Shown here piece after piece: positions 63,580 to 64,000 of a DNA stretch of 64,000 nt. The stretch is taken from contig JAUMIR010000004.1 of assembly GCA_030847615.1 (NCBI GenBank), positions 271,149,501-271,213,500 of the forward strand, written 5' to 3'. The position numbers and the translations under genes were made by a program. This stretch comes from Gambelia wislizenii. Taxonomy: Eukaryota > Chordata > Lepidosauria > Squamata > Crotaphytidae. The notes below the pieces were generated by a model, which was given only the letters and a program-made list of their open reading frames with translations, was not told the origin of the DNA and searched no databases. Numbering within the stretch: position 1 is the first letter of the stretch; the number at the start of each line of letters is the position of its first letter.

Positions 63580-64000
63580 TTGGGCAGAATACGCTGACTT
63601 CCCACCAGCTTATTCTGGCCCTGGATCAGGCCCATTGCTCCCCTGTTACCTGCATGGAATGGGATGGAGTCCAGACAGGCACACTAGCTCATCTGTGCAG
63701 CCACCTCCTCTGCCATCTGCATCACACTTTCTGAGTCCAGGCAGGAGGCCCACAGGACATGAACAAGGCCCCCTGCATGTGTCCAGGCTGGTCATGTGCT
63801 TTGGGGCTGCTTCCTGGATCCAGACAGTGTGACCCAGATGGCAACTGCAGTGATGGGCTGGCATGGCAATAGGGCCTCCTGTGGTCTCACAAGGCCCAAT
63901 CAATTTCTTCTGAAGAGAAATGTTTTTCCCCAGGTATTTTAATATATCTATATATCAGGCTTTATCCCATCTTAGCCCTGTCTTTGCCCCAGGTGTTGTG
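63580..64000 (-). mobile_element. MITE family B, running off the window
   Basis: On the minus strand it carries 'ggtaacaggggagcaatgggcctgatcc' and 'agaataagctggtggg', matching the right part of the 61.0-kb copy. CTGGGGCAAAGACAGGGC near the window end fits its left part. The left terminus lies outside the window. Confidence 0.55.

Overview
This window looks like repeat-rich intergenic or intronic DNA from a squamate reptile, most likely an iguanian-type lizard. That judgement rests on the repeats. CR1 LINE copies end in direct repeats of ATTCTATG. They sit beside L2, a BovB-like RTE tail, another non-LTR LINE present in two copies, Penelope-like elements (PLEs), tRNA-headed SINEs, hAT-type MITEs and many Tigger/pogo-like MITEs. 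I find no convincing host protein-coding exon, no rRNA or tRNA gene and no CRISPR. The long reading frames are either pieces of retrotransposon proteins or artefacts of a GC-rich tandem array.

Layout. 0-13 kb holds hAT-like MITEs, a tRNA-derived SINE, LINE tails, Tigger-like MITEs and a decayed L2 copy split by another LINE tail (7.3-8.5 kb). 13.3-14 kb holds a hAT MITE with a CR1 inside it. 16.7-17.7 kb is a minus-strand LINE reverse transcriptase fragment. 18.7-22.3 kb has a 231-bp Tigger-like MITE and then an old CR1 interrupted by a 1,060-bp TIR-bounded element filled with GC-rich hairpin repeats. 22.6-24.2 kb has a BovB-like tail followed by a PLE with its GIY-YIG domain. 27.4-31.2 kb has an unclassified repeat, an LTR-like block and a young CR1 with a 366-codon open frame. 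33.2-35.6 kb has a LINE of unresolved clade with a 12-bp target duplication, a probable solo LTR and a Tigger-like MITE. 38-41 kb has a promoter-like block, an L2 3' end, a hAT/Charlie-like element and a PLE terminus. 44-49.6 kb has a Tigger-like MITE, a 5'-inverted (twin-primed) LINE with an 11-bp target duplication, and the most striking object in the window: a 2,878-bp TIR-bounded element with about 39 copies of a 64-bp GC-rich unit. 50-64 kb is mostly unique AT-rich DNA with more MITEs, a PLE carrying an inverted duplication, two CR1 copies, a hAT MITE with a clear 8-bp target duplication and a SINE.

The most interesting observation is that two Tigger-like elements, at 21.2 and 46.7 kb, share the same terminal and subterminal sequences in opposite orientation. 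Each carries a different GC-rich tandem array whose unit is self-complementary. In the 46.7-kb array each unit has an 18-bp perfect palindrome inside a longer near-hairpin, plus a G-quadruplex-type motif on the minus strand. Other notable points are a hammerhead-ribozyme-like core in three PLE 3' ends and an RFX X-box in otherwise unique sequence near 50.9 kb. All assignments come from reading the sequence; no alignment or database search was possible.
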